A stretch of DNA of 64,000 nt, taken from the NCBI GenBank assembly GCA_035294305.1, contig DATGLD010000051.1:257052-321051 (forward strand), read 5' to 3'. The first letter of the stretch is position 1. Every line of letters starts with the position of its first letter. A model generated the notes under the pieces. It ran no database searches and was not told where the DNA came from. It was given only the letters and a program-made list of their open reading frames with translations. The DNA comes from DASRBN01 sp035294305 (GTDB taxonomy: Bacteria > Chloroflexota > Ktedonobacteria > Ktedonobacterales > Ktedonobacteraceae). The translations under genes were made by a program, and so were the position numbers. Below are positions 1 through 8,510 of the stretch, piece after piece.

Positions 1-221
1 TCCTGGGGTGGCAGATCAACGCCCGAAGCGCTGTCGAAAAGCACCTCTCCAGCGATTGAGATAGAGCCGCGTTCGGGGTGCAGCAAGCCGGCCAGTCCGC
101 GCAGAGTCAAGCTCTTGCCGGCGCCCGAGAAGCCGAAAAGCACGGTGAAATTCAGCGGCACCTGAAAATCGACGGACAGGCGAAAATTGCCCAGGCGATG
201 CTGGAGATTGACTTTTAGCAT
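1..221 (-). CDS. modC: Molybdate-type ABC transporter ATP-binding protein (ModC-like), N-terminal part, runs off the window
   Basis: The reverse strand from the ATG at 221 reads without a stop to the window edge, giving about 73 residues. They carry a clear Walker A P-loop, GFSGAGKS at residues 30-37, followed by LTLRGLAGLLHPERG and a V-L-F-D-S stretch. This layout is typical of ModC/CysA/PotA-type importer ATPases, where the subunit hydrolyses ATP at the cytoplasmic face to drive uptake. The short strand before the P-loop and the wording LRGLAGLLHPERGSI resemble ModC best, but the diagnostic C-terminal TOBE/Mop domain is outside the window, so sulfate or polyamine importers remain possible. 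The R2lox gene lies 44 bp upstream on the same strand, separated by a REP-like palindrome, so co-transcription is uncertain. Confidence 0.8.
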   Translation of the reverse strand, partial: MLKVNLQHRLGNFRLSVDFQVPLNFTVLFGFSGAGKSLTLRGLAGLLHPERGSISIAGEVLFDSASGVDLPPQ

Positions 222-237
222 GTGTACTTAGCCTCGA

Positions 238-260
238 GGGCGACCACCAGGGTACGCCCT
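238..260. repeat. REP-like palindromic unit, copy 1
   Basis: GGGCGACCACCAGGGTACGCCC: a short imperfect hairpin (GGGCG-ACC pairing with GGT-ACGCCC). Related copies are at 1340, 1405 (inverted), 5939, 8326, 9578, 31553, 60830 and about 60889 (inverted). This one lies in the gap between the R2lox and ModC-like genes. Confidence 0.8.
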
Positions 261-265
261 GGTTC

Positions 266-1183
266 CTATTCTTCCTCAACAACCTCTGAATCGGCAATCT
301 GGTAGAGTTGCTCCAGGGTTTGCTCGCGCGCGCGTTCAATCCTGGTGAAGCGCTTGCTGAACTGGCCGGTCGCGTAGTTGACGTATTCTTCCATGCTCAA
401 CCCGAACGGCAGTTCAGTGGTATCCTCGTAACCCTCGTAGAGTTCTGTCACGACGCCCAGGGCGGGAACCAGCAGCGTGTTCATCTGCTGTTCTACGAAA
501 GGCCAGAGCGATTTGTCCTGGGCGACGAGGCGAGAGATGAGAAACACGCCATAGGCCAGGTGGCGCGATTCGTCGCGCTTGATCAAACCCACGCCCTGTT
601 TGAGTCCGGGCATGATGTTGTTGCGATCCAGCATGTTGAAGTAGGCGTGATAGCCGGTCTCCGCCAGCACTCCCTCGACAATCATATTATAGGTGATTGA
701 GGCACGCAATTGCGCGCCTGGGGAGCTATCGGTGAGCAGGGCGTGCATGGCCTGTGGGAGTTCTTCGTAGAAGATGCGGCGGTAACTGGGTGTGTGAAAC
801 TGGTGCAGATCTCCATGTTCTTGCGCTACCTCGTCCAGGAAACGGCGGAAGAATTCGGTGTGCTTGGCCTCTTCCCACAAAAATGTGGTGAGAAACATTT
901 CCTCTTCCAGACGGCCCTCTTGCGCTACCACCATGATCAACGGCAGCAGATCGAGGGTCACGCTCTCCTCACCGGCTTGAAAGAGCGAAGCGAGCTGTAG
1001 CAGCGTTTGCTTCTCTTCGTCTGTGCAGCGCTGCCAATCAAGGATGTCTTGCGTAAAATCGATACTGCGCGGGTCCCATATACCTAACTTTTTGGCCTTG
1101 TGATACAGGCGCATGGGGAGGATGTCATGGCGCAGGCCGCGTTCGCTGGTTGTCGCGAAAGCCTCGTGAACCGTGTAAAACAT
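266..1183 (-). CDS. R2-like ligand-binding oxidase (R2lox), Mn/Fe ferritin-superfamily protein
   Basis: A 305-residue protein related to the ribonucleotide reductase R2 subunit but with R2lox features. Predicted metal ligands follow the family order: E72, E105-x-x-H108, E170, E205-x-x-H208. The two residues that form the Val-Tyr ether crosslink in characterised R2lox proteins are present in register: V75 (three after the first Glu) and Y165 (five before E170). R2lox proteins assemble a mixed Mn/Fe site that binds a long-chain fatty acid, and their physiological substrate is unknown. No nrdA-like large subunit lies nearby, which also argues against a reductase role. The protein is cytosolic, with no signal peptide. 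The downstream gene is a molybdate-type ABC ATPase; any functional link is unproven. Confidence 0.9.
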   Translation of the reverse strand: MFYTVHEAFATTSERGLRHDILPMRLYHKAKKLGIWDPRSIDFTQDILDWQRCTDEEKQTLLQLASLFQAGEESVTLDLLPLIMVVAQEGRLEEEMFLTTFLWEEAKHTEFFRRFLDEVAQEHGDLHQFHTPSYRRIFYEELPQAMHALLTDSSPGAQLRASITYNMIVEGVLAETGYHAYFNMLDRNNIMPGLKQGVGLIKRDESRHLAYGVFLISRLVAQDKSLWPFVEQQMNTLLVPALGVVTELYEGYEDTTELPFGLSMEEYVNYATGQFSKRFTRIERAREQTLEQLYQIADSEVVEEE

Positions 1184-1339
1184 GAATGTGGCTACCTTCT
1201 TTCGGCGTAAAGAGCATGGCGATCACAACAGTACGTGATTATTGTACCCGAAAGAAAGGGGAAATGGCCAGTCAATGAAACATAAGTCATCCCAGATTTC
1301 GATACGTGAAGTTGGAGAGGGCGAAAAAGCCGGAATGGC

Positions 1340-1430
1340 GGGCGACCGCAAGGGTACGCCCTTACCAGGATGACGTGCTAGTGGTAGGGTGGAGGCGTGT
1401 CATAGTAAGGGCGTACCCTTGCGGTCGCCT
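1340..1430. repeat. Inverted pair of REP-like units between R2lox and the TPR gene
   Basis: Two copies of the REP-like unit face each other: 1340-1365 forward and 1405-1430 reverse, with 25-nt perfectly complementary arms (1341-1365 with 1405-1429) and a 39-nt loop. It occupies most of the gap between two same-strand genes and could act as a terminator or mRNA-stabilising hairpin for the TPR gene, which ends at 1481. Confidence 0.8.
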
Positions 1431-1480
1431 TTTCGATGCTCATAAGCCTAGATTCGGGATGACTCGTGTTTCATCTATCG

Positions 1481-4400
1481 TTAAACGCTCTTCGCCCGCA
1501 ATTCTTGTAAAGATGCGAGGCGTTCGCGAGCGATAGCGCTACCCGGATTCACCTTGGCAAGATTTTTATAGACACGGCTGGCCTGCTCGTACTCGCCCAC
1601 CGACTGGTAGGTTTGCCCAAGCATGTCGTAGGCCTCGTAGTTGTGGCGATCAAGCGCGATCAACTGCTGCAAGGCAGCGACGGCTTCCTTTACCTGCTGT
1701 GTTTCAAAGTAGTGGCGAGCAATAACCTCCTGGTATTGCGCCGCCTCTTTTGGACGCCCGATCTGACAGGCATAGCCAACTACTTCACGCAGCAAGCCCA
1801 TGTCGTCAGGCTTGAGTTCGACGGCACGACGCAGGTTGATAAACGCCTCTTCGGTGTTGCCCATCTCGGAATTGATGTTGCCGATACGTTGGAGCGCCTC
1901 GCCGGCCTCTTCAAACTGGTCGTTGCGCAGGTAGATATCCGCCAGCAAGCGCAGTTCAGCTATGCCCTCATCGAGCAGGCCACGGTTAACATAGATATCG
2001 GCAAGTTCGGCGTGCGCGCGCGGGTCCTGCGGGGCCAGCTGCGCCATCTCTTTCAGAACGGCCAGCGCGTTATCTACCTGGCGCTTACTGCGATACTGGT
2101 GGGCCAGTTCGGCATATTCTTGCAGAGCACTGTTGAGATCACCCTGGCGCGCGGATATCTCTGCCAGCGTCGAAGCAACTTCATCCTGGTAAGAGGTTTT
2201 TTGCTTCACGCGGCGCAGGATCGCCTCCATCTTCTCCTGCTTGCCCGCACGACCATATGTTTTCGCCAGCGCCAGGGAGATTTCTACTTCCGGCGCCTGG
2301 TGTTCTTCACCCTCCTCGCGGGGGCGAGCCGCCCACACGCTGGGGTCGATGGAGCCCTTCGCACCGGTGCGCACGACTTGCAGCGCCTGCTCAAGCTGCT
2401 GGATAGCGGCTTCGAGCTTGCCCTGCGCGAGCAGGCACTGCGCCGAACTGACACGCACTATCACTTCAAACGAGCTATCGCGCATCGCCAGCTGGTAGGC
2501 GTCGATGGCCTGGTCGAAATTGCCCGATTGCTGGTGAACCTGGCCAAGCGCGAAACGCACATCGGCATTGTTCGGATAAATTTCCGCCGCCGCGTTATAT
2601 TCGCGCACCACCATGTCATAGTTTTTCAGGCCCTCGCCTCGCAATTGCCAGCGAATGCGGCTCAACACTTCCAGCGTTGTGGCCCGCGGCGTGCCGATGC
2701 CGGTAATCATGGCAATGTGCCAGCGCACCAGAGCAGTGATGTTGCGCGGGTCTATCTGTAAGACCCGCTGGTATTCCGCGACTGCTTGCTGGGAACGTCC
2801 CAGCTTCTGCAAGGCCAGCGCGTAGTTCAGGCGCGTGGGCACGTTCGTGGGATTTTCCTGCAAGGCCTGCTCGAGTTCGGTCAGCGCGCGATCCATGTAA
2901 CCCAGGCGCAAATACGACTCTGCGGCCAGGGTGCGCTCGCGCAGCAAATCTTCCTTATTGCCCTGTGAGGCCAGCAGGCTAATCAGGCGCATGCGGTATG
3001 TCAGGTTATCAGGCTCCAATTGCAGGATGCGCCGGTAGGTTGCGACGGCATCATCGATACGCCCACTGACGATATAGGTATCGATCAGAATGGCGTACTT
3101 GGTGATCGCCTGTTCGATCTTGCCCTGGCGCACATAGATTTCGCACAGCACCTGGTGGATATCCAGGTACTGCGGTGCCATATCGATCACGCGCAGGCAC
3201 TCTTCGGCAGCAGGAATGAGCAGGCCATGGTCGATGTAGCGCTGGATATCCTGCATGGATTGCACTACCTGCAGGCGAATCTTCTCAGGCAGATTGGCAG
3301 TGCTGACCAGGACGGATTCGGCGACCTGCTGCCAGGCCTCATCTTTCCCGGCGGTTCCCGCTATCTGGCTCAAGAGGTCTTCGACGGTACTCTTCGACGT
3401 TTTCGTGCCTGGAACTTGCAACACCGGGCTGGCCTGCTCGATTACCGGCTCAAGCTTGGGAGTAACCGGTATCCCTGGCACTTCTGGCGCGACCGGTATT
3501 TCTGGCGGCGCGGACGGTGACATAGGCCTATCAACGACAGGAGCATTCGCCGCCGGTGCGCCGGAACCAACTGGCTCCGGTTGTGGCACGGACGGCTGCA
3601 TCACCTGGGTTGGTTGGGCAGCCGGCACAGGTGGAGGCGCTGCCGGTGAAGATTCCACCGGAGGAGGCGCGATAAGGACATCCTGCCTTGCCGCGGGCTC
3701 GTCCTGCGGCAAGGCGCGTGTTGTGTTGGCCGGCTTCGCGCCGTCCGTCAACCACGAAGTCGAGGTCTCTGCCGCCGATTCCTCCGCCCGTTTCGTCACT
3801 TTACCGGCAGCGGGTTGAGCCGGCGCATTCGTGGGCAAGGCCTGCTGGATGGTTGGCTGCTCGATGAGGGGAGGTTGTGCCTGGGGCGGCTGGGGCGCAG
3901 GCGCGGCAGGCGCAGGTGGAGAAGCTGGTGGCGCGGACTGCTTATTAGCAGGCGTCGTCTTATCCGCATCGTTCAGGATGCCGGTCAACCAGTCGGGTAG
4001 CTCCCCAAGTGTACCGGCGGCCGCGGGCGGCATGGAGACGGCGGGAGGCATGCCATTGGCCTGGTTACCGGCCGGAGGCGCGGGGGGCATTGGCGGCATA
4101 GCGTTCGCGTTAAAGGCCATCGTCGCGGCGTCGGGCACATTTTGATTTGGCGCCTGGGGCACGAACGACTGCTGCATGGTTGGCATCTGCTCGGCGGGCA
4201 TCATTGACGCTCTGCTGCCATGAGGCGGTGTTTCCGGCTGCATTGGCTGCACGGGCGGTTGCATAGTAGGAGCGGATTGTGGGAAAGGCGTGGAAGTTTG
4301 CGGCCTTGCCTGAGCAGGGGATGGAGCGGGCATGTTCTGCAACTGCTTCAGCATGAACTCGACCTGGACAACTTTCTCGTTCCACCCGCGGCTGCGCAAG

Positions 4401-5683
4401 AAACCCAGCAGCGCGTTATAGACCGTGAAGGCCTGTTCCATCTCGCCTAGCTGCCGGTGGGCCTCAGCTGCTTCCTGGCAAAGTTGCACCAGTTGTTCGG
4501 ATTCTTCTTCGGTCAAGACATCGAGGTTGACGCGATCAACTGCCTCGTCGAAGTGCATGGTAGCGGTGCGCAAATCACCGCGTGCGCGGTAGCATTGTCC
4601 TAACGCATAATAGCAGGAGAGGGCATAGTCAGGATCGTTCAGCAGGGTCTGGAACTGGCGGATCGCCTCATCCCAGCGCCTCTGTTCCTGATAGAGCCAG
4701 CCCAGGAAGTAGCGCGCGTCGGGCCGGTCGAAGCCGCTTTCAAGAATCTGTTCGCAGAGGTCGATAGCATCGTTAAAACGCCCCTGGGTCTGAAAAGCCT
4801 GAGCCTGCTGGAGCACGCCCGTGACCTGGCTTGCTGTGATTCGTTTACGAGGGCCAGGACCCATGCCGGCGCCGGCTGTCATAGCCGGACCAGGATTAGC
4901 TCCCCCATTAAAATTACCCGCGCTGCCCATATTACCCATGATGCCAGTATTACCTCCGCTTATATTGCTCATTGTAACGATTTCAGTCGCAGAATTGCCT
5001 GTCGCCGCTAACGGGCCAGAAGCTCTACCCTGCGGCTCCGCTGTAGACGGTAAGGCCGCATCGGTTCCCTGTGCGAGAGAACCTGAGGTTTGCTTTTGCG
5101 CCCTTATGCGAGCGAGAAGCTGTTGCGCCTGCGTATTGGTTGCGTCCAGGCGCAGTATTTCTTCACATTGAGCCTTTGCTGCCGCGCTCTCATTACGTGC
5201 CAGGTAGCCCTGCGCGGCAGCCAGGCGCTCCTGAATCATCATACTTAGATCTTTTTTTCCACTATAGTAGGCGGCGAGGCGCTCATGTGGCTCTGGATTG
5301 CCGGGAGATAACTGAACAGCTCTTTGCCAGGCCGCCTCAGCACGCGCTCCCTGCCCCGCCTGTGAATATAACTCTGCCAGGTGGAGATACGCTTTATAGG
5401 CATCGCCACGCCGGTTAAGAATGACGTAGAGTTCGGCGGTTTTGCTCAAGGCAATCACATTGCTGGGGTCGCGCTTGAGAATGTGTTCGTACTCATTGAG
5501 CGCCTGCTGCCACTGCTTCGTCTGCATGTAGCAGAACCCCAACCCACTTCGTGCCGCCGCGTCGTCTGGGAACTCCCCTAGTGCTCGCTGGTATTCTGCC
5601 GCCGCCTCAGGCCACTGGCTATCCCAACGATAGCGATCCGCCGCATTCATTGCTGTACTGAAAACTTGTCTGTTCCCAGGCAT
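1481..5683 (-). CDS. Very large tetratricopeptide-repeat (TPR) protein
   Basis: A 1400-residue protein built almost entirely of TPR helix pairs in three blocks: residues about 1-190, 280-450 and 770-1395. The first two are separated by a Gly/Asn/Met-rich linker and the second and third by a long Pro/Ala/Gln-rich linker (about 455-745). Consensus positions are visible repeatedly (for example A-x2-Y-x3-L and P-x3-A-x3-L-A). There is no signal peptide, transmembrane segment or enzymatic domain. TPR arrays are protein-interaction scaffolds, so a role in assembling a complex is inferred; the partner is unknown. Two TPR solenoids joined by a disordered tether suggest it bridges two partners. The chosen ATG at 5683 begins the first TPR region directly (MPGNRQVFSTAMNAADRYRW). 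Confidence 0.85.
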   Translation of the reverse strand: MPGNRQVFSTAMNAADRYRWDSQWPEAAAEYQRALGEFPDDAAARSGLGFCYMQTKQWQQALNEYEHILKRDPSNVIALSKTAELYVILNRRGDAYKAYLHLAELYSQAGQGARAEAAWQRAVQLSPGNPEPHERLAAYYSGKKDLSMMIQERLAAAQGYLARNESAAAKAQCEEILRLDATNTQAQQLLARIRAQKQTSGSLAQGTDAALPSTAEPQGRASGPLAATGNSATEIVTMSNISGGNTGIMGNMGSAGNFNGGANPGPAMTAGAGMGPGPRKRITASQVTGVLQQAQAFQTQGRFNDAIDLCEQILESGFDRPDARYFLGWLYQEQRRWDEAIRQFQTLLNDPDYALSCYYALGQCYRARGDLRTATMHFDEAVDRVNLDVLTEEESEQLVQLCQEAAEAHRQLGEMEQAFTVYNALLGFLRSRGWNEKVVQVEFMLKQLQNMPAPSPAQARPQTSTPFPQSAPTMQPPVQPMQPETPPHGSRASMMPAEQMPTMQQSFVPQAPNQNVPDAATMAFNANAMPPMPPAPPAGNQANGMPPAVSMPPAAAGTLGELPDWLTGILNDADKTTPANKQSAPPASPPAPAAPAPQPPQAQPPLIEQPTIQQALPTNAPAQPAAGKVTKRAEESAAETSTSWLTDGAKPANTTRALPQDEPAARQDVLIAPPPVESSPAAPPPVPAAQPTQVMQPSVPQPEPVGSGAPAANAPVVDRPMSPSAPPEIPVAPEVPGIPVTPKLEPVIEQASPVLQVPGTKTSKSTVEDLLSQIAGTAGKDEAWQQVAESVLVSTANLPEKIRLQVVQSMQDIQRYIDHGLLIPAAEECLRVIDMAPQYLDIHQVLCEIYVRQGKIEQAITKYAILIDTYIVSGRIDDAVATYRRILQLEPDNLTYRMRLISLLASQGNKEDLLRERTLAAESYLRLGYMDRALTELEQALQENPTNVPTRLNYALALQKLGRSQQAVAEYQRVLQIDPRNITALVRWHIAMITGIGTPRATTLEVLSRIRWQLRGEGLKNYDMVVREYNAAAEIYPNNADVRFALGQVHQQSGNFDQAIDAYQLAMRDSSFEVIVRVSSAQCLLAQGKLEAAIQQLEQALQVVRTGAKGSIDPSVWAARPREEGEEHQAPEVEISLALAKTYGRAGKQEKMEAILRRVKQKTSYQDEVASTLAEISARQGDLNSALQEYAELAHQYRSKRQVDNALAVLKEMAQLAPQDPRAHAELADIYVNRGLLDEGIAELRLLADIYLRNDQFEEAGEALQRIGNINSEMGNTEEAFINLRRAVELKPDDMGLLREVVGYACQIGRPKEAAQYQEVIARHYFETQQVKEAVAALQQLIALDRHNYEAYDMLGQTYQSVGEYEQASRVYKNLAKVNPGSAIARERLASLQELRAKSV

Positions 5684-5938
5684 GAAAGGTTCACTTTCTG
5701 GTCTATGAGTCGCCGATGGCAGCCTGCAGGATGCCAGGTCGTTTTTGCCGTATAGTGCAGTTTGTGAGACGCGATGGAGTCCCCACAGGCCACTTCATCT
5801 TTACCACGCCTCGCGCTTCACACGCTAGAAGGTCTAGTTAAGTCTAGGTTACTACAAATTTGACTTTTGTGAGCTACCGGACTCTCTTTTTGGTACTAAA
5901 GTACCTTATGGTTCGGCTAGCCTGCAGGGAAGTTTGAT

Positions 5939-5964
5939 GGGCGACCTCAAGGATACGCCCCTAC
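5939..5964. repeat. REP-like unit overlapping the end of yajQ
   Basis: A copy of the GGGCGACC...ACGCCC(C/T)TAC unit. Its terminal CTAC, read on the reverse strand, contains the TAG stop codon of yajQ (5961-5963), so the repeat sits exactly at the gene end. Confidence 0.75.
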
Positions 5965-6455
5965 CCTCTATAATTAATGAACTGTAGGGCTACAGGATAG
6001 TCCTTCTGCTTGAGCAGTTGGATGACGGCCTGTAGCTCATCGCGGCTCTTCGCCATCACGCGGACCGCGTCGCCCTGAATCTGGGTGCGCACCTTGGGAT
6101 ACGTATCGCGAATATATTTACTCATCTCTTTCGCCAGTTCCTGCGAGATGCCCTGCTGCAACGTGATGACCTGCCTCACGCGCCCACCGGCGGCAGGCTC
6201 CTCTTTGCCTGGCTTAAAAATCTTGAGCGAGAGATTGCGGCGCACCGCTTTGGTCTCAAGAATATCGCGCACACTGCGCAGTGTAAACTCGCTATCTGTG
6301 ACGATGGTGATCGAGTCTTTAGTCAGCGTAATCTCTGTTTTCGTATCTTTCAGATCATAGCGGGTCGCGACTTCGCGCCGCGTCTGATCGACGGCGTTCA
6401 CCAATTCCTGTTCATCGAACTGCGATACTATATCAAATGAACTTTCTGCGGCCAT
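5961..6455 (-). CDS. yajQ: YajQ-family nucleotide-binding protein
   Basis: A 164-residue protein, almost exactly the usual YajQ length (about 163). The N-terminus SSFDIVSQFDEQELVNAVDQ and the pattern RYDLKDTKTEI are hallmarks of the family, which folds as two ferredoxin-like halves. YajQ proteins bind nucleotides, and in Xanthomonas a member acts as a cyclic-di-GMP effector that associates with a transcription factor; that role is known for relatives only. The start is supported by GGAGG five bases before the ATG. The stop codon is supplied by a REP-like repeat. The protein is cytosolic and its neighbours suggest no particular pathway. Confidence 0.93.
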   Translation of the reverse strand: MAAESSFDIVSQFDEQELVNAVDQTRREVATRYDLKDTKTEITLTKDSITIVTDSEFTLRSVRDILETKAVRRNLSLKIFKPGKEEPAAGGRVRQVITLQQGISQELAKEMSKYIRDTYPKVRTQIQGDAVRVMAKSRDELQAVIQLLKQKDYPVALQFINYRG

Positions 6456-6777
6456 GAAAACCTCCTATATACACAGAAAAATGGTACTGAATGGCTACCA
6501 CGCGGATAAATACTTCCACGGGTTCCACCAGGGATCATACAGTGCTATCTTCTGGGGAATTGTACCGTAATTTGGGGGAGTTTGCCACTGTTGATGGCGC
6601 AGGTGGGGCAGAAGCAGGAGCTGGCTGGGATATTTGGGACACCTGGGACATTTGGGACGGTGTTTCAATTGCATGGATGCGCTTTCTGAGGGGTGATAAA
6701 TGGGCCTGGACTCGAGATGAGTTGATAATAGGCAAGCACATCATCACGTGTGAAAGCTGCTGGCGCATCTTGACTAT
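6456..6777. other. Gap without a supported gene
   Basis: This 322-bp stretch holds short open frames on both strands with biased composition, for example a run around 6626-6660 repeating the word TGGGAyaTyTGGGA. Neither frame has a convincing ribosome binding site or family match. It may be eroded coding sequence. Confidence 0.4.
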
Positions 6778-7101
6778 CTAGCTCCAATCTTCCAGCAGCT
6801 TCCATGCCTGCCCGTTCCACTGCCACAGCTTATCCTCGAATATGTCAGTATCGTGCGGTAGATGAAATGTTAATTCGATGACAGGCTGAATAGCAACATC
6901 ATAGACAAGTACTCCATTGTCGCCACCAGGTTGGGTACCATATTGAGATATCCAGTTGGTGCCAGTCCAGAACCAGCCCGGCTGTACGCGATAATCGGTG
7001 TTTTGACTATATGCTAGAAGCATCAATATGATTTGTTGGGTTGCTCTGTCGTAGGCCATTTCCGGGTAATTAAGGTAGAGCCTATCTCCACCCCTTTCCA
7101 T
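6778..7101 (-). CDS. Small hypothetical protein with kelch-like wording, possibly a gene remnant
   Basis: A 107-residue frame containing two stretches, MAYDRATQQIILM and VLVYDVAIQPVIELTF, each followed by Trp-rich W-W-T-G-T-N-W / W-Q-W-N-G-Q-A-W segments. This alternation resembles diverged kelch/beta-propeller blades such as YD-x-A-x-x-x-VLFGG followed by W-x-W-N-G-x-x-W. Two blades cannot close a propeller, so it is either a fragment of a longer lost gene or a small stand-alone protein. There is no strong ribosome binding site before the ATG at 7101 and no signal peptide. Function unknown. Confidence 0.45.
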   Translation of the reverse strand: MERGGDRLYLNYPEMAYDRATQQIILMLLAYSQNTDYRVQPGWFWTGTNWISQYGTQPGGDNGVLVYDVAIQPVIELTFHLPHDTDIFEDKLWQWNGQAWKLLEDWS

Positions 7102-7385
7102 AGAGTCCTTTTCGCAACAGTTCGTTGGGCACTGCGATTACGATGAGCATTCCCATTTTGGGCGGCCCCTTTGCCTCTACGACAGCGCTATTCTTTCCCT
7201 ACGCATTCTCAACAGGCAAGGCATCAGACGAAAGAGGTTGTACGAGCAAGGTCATCCATGCAGATTAATATATTATGTGTATGAATAAAGCAAGTTGAAG
7301 AAAATATTCAAATATTCTACTGCGGTTCTTAGTTCGAGGAGCATAAGAAAACATTTTTGGGGCACTGGAACGGAAGAGGGGCCGA
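7102..7385. other. Gap between the kelch-like frame and the DinB terminator; nothing recognised
   Basis: AT-rich in its second half (7260-7360), with no supported gene, tRNA or repeat. Confidence 0.4.
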
Positions 7386-7427
7386 ACGCACCCCAGAATT
7401 TGTGGGCAGGCAAATTCTGGGGTGCGT
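7386..7427 (-). terminator. Hairpin terminator downstream of the DinB gene
   Basis: Perfect 17-nt inverted arms (ACGCACCCCAGAATTTG at 7386-7402 and its complement at 7411-7427) around an 8-nt loop, beginning six bases after the stop of the DinB gene on the minus strand. There is no long T tract, so the mechanism is uncertain. Confidence 0.65.
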
Positions 7428-7432
7428 CTCAT

Positions 7433-7957
7433 TTATCGTTGCGAAGCAGTGACCTCGTGATCTTTAAAGAACACCCGCCAGGGGCCACAACCCAACATAA
7501 ACGGTTGCATGAGCGCGCGTTCGGCCTGCACGGTATGGTTCAAATCGTGGGCGGCCCAGGTATGTAGCAGTTGTGCCAGGGTGACGGTACCCAGCTTCGG
7601 ATGCTGCGCGGTGCGATTCAGGTCTTCGTCTTTCACCTGCGACAAGAGGGTCAGGCTTTCCTGGCGGTAGCGTGCGAAGTCGGCGGCAAGCTGCTCAGGA
7701 GTTTGTGAAGTATGGTCTGAGTGAGGCTCGTTGGGGTCGAAATCGACGAAATTCTGCGCTGTCAGGATAGCGCGGAAGCGAACGGGAAAGACCAGGAGTT
7801 CGGCGTCGACTAAATGTTGCAAGCAATGAAGCGCCGGCCATTCTCCTGGGGCGGGTGGGCGTGTCAATAGATCATGGGGAAGCGCGCTGGTGAGTTGCTG
7901 CCAGCGTTGCGGGGTGGTGGAGAGGATAGCGTGTACGTCATCTAAAAAGGTATGCAA
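7433..7957 (-). CDS. DinB-family protein
   Basis: About 174 residues from a TTG start at 7957. The TTG is preferred over the ATG at 7981 because AAGGAGG lies six bases before it, whereas that ribosome binding site would be inside the longer frame. The four-helix DinB layout is visible: GEWPALHCLQHLVDAE with the first metal-type histidine and AAHDLNHTVQAE with the later pair (H-x3-H). DinB-fold proteins are metal-binding and include bacillithiol- and mycothiol-dependent transferases and DNA-damage-induced proteins of unknown activity. A second, distinct DinB protein is at 45079. The gene ends at a perfect hairpin. Confidence 0.85.
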   Translation of the reverse strand: MHTFLDDVHAILSTTPQRWQQLTSALPHDLLTRPPAPGEWPALHCLQHLVDAELLVFPVRFRAILTAQNFVDFDPNEPHSDHTSQTPEQLAADFARYRQESLTLLSQVKDEDLNRTAQHPKLGTVTLAQLLHTWAAHDLNHTVQAERALMQPFMLGCGPWRVFFKDHEVTASQR

Positions 7958-8510
7958 TGAGAGCCTCCTTTTGCGAATCAAATCCAGAGTCCATATTTTA
8001 ACAGGATTATATGATACCTTAAATTGCGGCTCATGTTATGGGCCATTTATGTTCAAGCCTGAGAGTCAATCATATTCATAGATGAGGAAGAAAAGAGTTT
8101 ATTCTTTTCTTTCCGCCAAGCGGCCAGCGCCTTTCCTTGACAAACGGCCTGTTTTCAGGTACACTGTTTAACTACTGGCAGTCCAGTGCTAGAAAATATT
8201 CTGTAATTCCTTCTTACCGTAGAGCAAGGAAAGCTCTTCGTTTGCTCAGCAAGGAGGTGCCTCTCCAGACCAGCTTTTCCGCGGCAAGCTTGTGTCTCCA
8301 TTTCATCACGCCAGGCATGCGAGGCGGGCGACCACAAGGGTAGCCCTCAGGGGGAGTGGGGGCATTCAAGTTATTGCGCAAGTATCTTTCGTGTGTCCCC
8401 TGTAGTTTCTCGTCCCACGTAGTCACATCGTGCAAGGACAACCAGCGCGACGATACATGAGTGAAGTGCGAATGCACGACGAGGTGTGTTTAGAGAAGAG
8501 GAGACTTTTC
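7958..8510. other. Long gap with a REP-like unit and a candidate promoter
   Basis: A 553-bp region between divergent genes. TTGACA at 8137-8142 followed after 17 bases by TACACT (8160-8165) could be a plus-strand promoter for the secreted protein at 8511, leaving a leader of about 340 nt. A REP-like unit is at 8326-8347. No short frame here looks coding. Confidence 0.35.
8326..8347. repeat. REP-like palindromic unit
   Basis: GGGCGACCACAAGGGTAGCCC, followed by a G/A-rich tail similar to the tail of the copy inside rarA. Confidence 0.7.

Noticed and set aside
1340..1430. CRISPR-like paired repeats
   Set aside because: Only two units, in inverted orientation, and copies are dispersed singly over the window; no cas genes.
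1613..2761. 382-residue frame antisense to the TPR gene
   Set aside because: Shadow frame within a clear TPR coding region.
6535..6768. 77-residue minus-strand frame
   Set aside because: Low-complexity Ser/Pro/Ala tail, no ribosome binding site and no recognisable domain.
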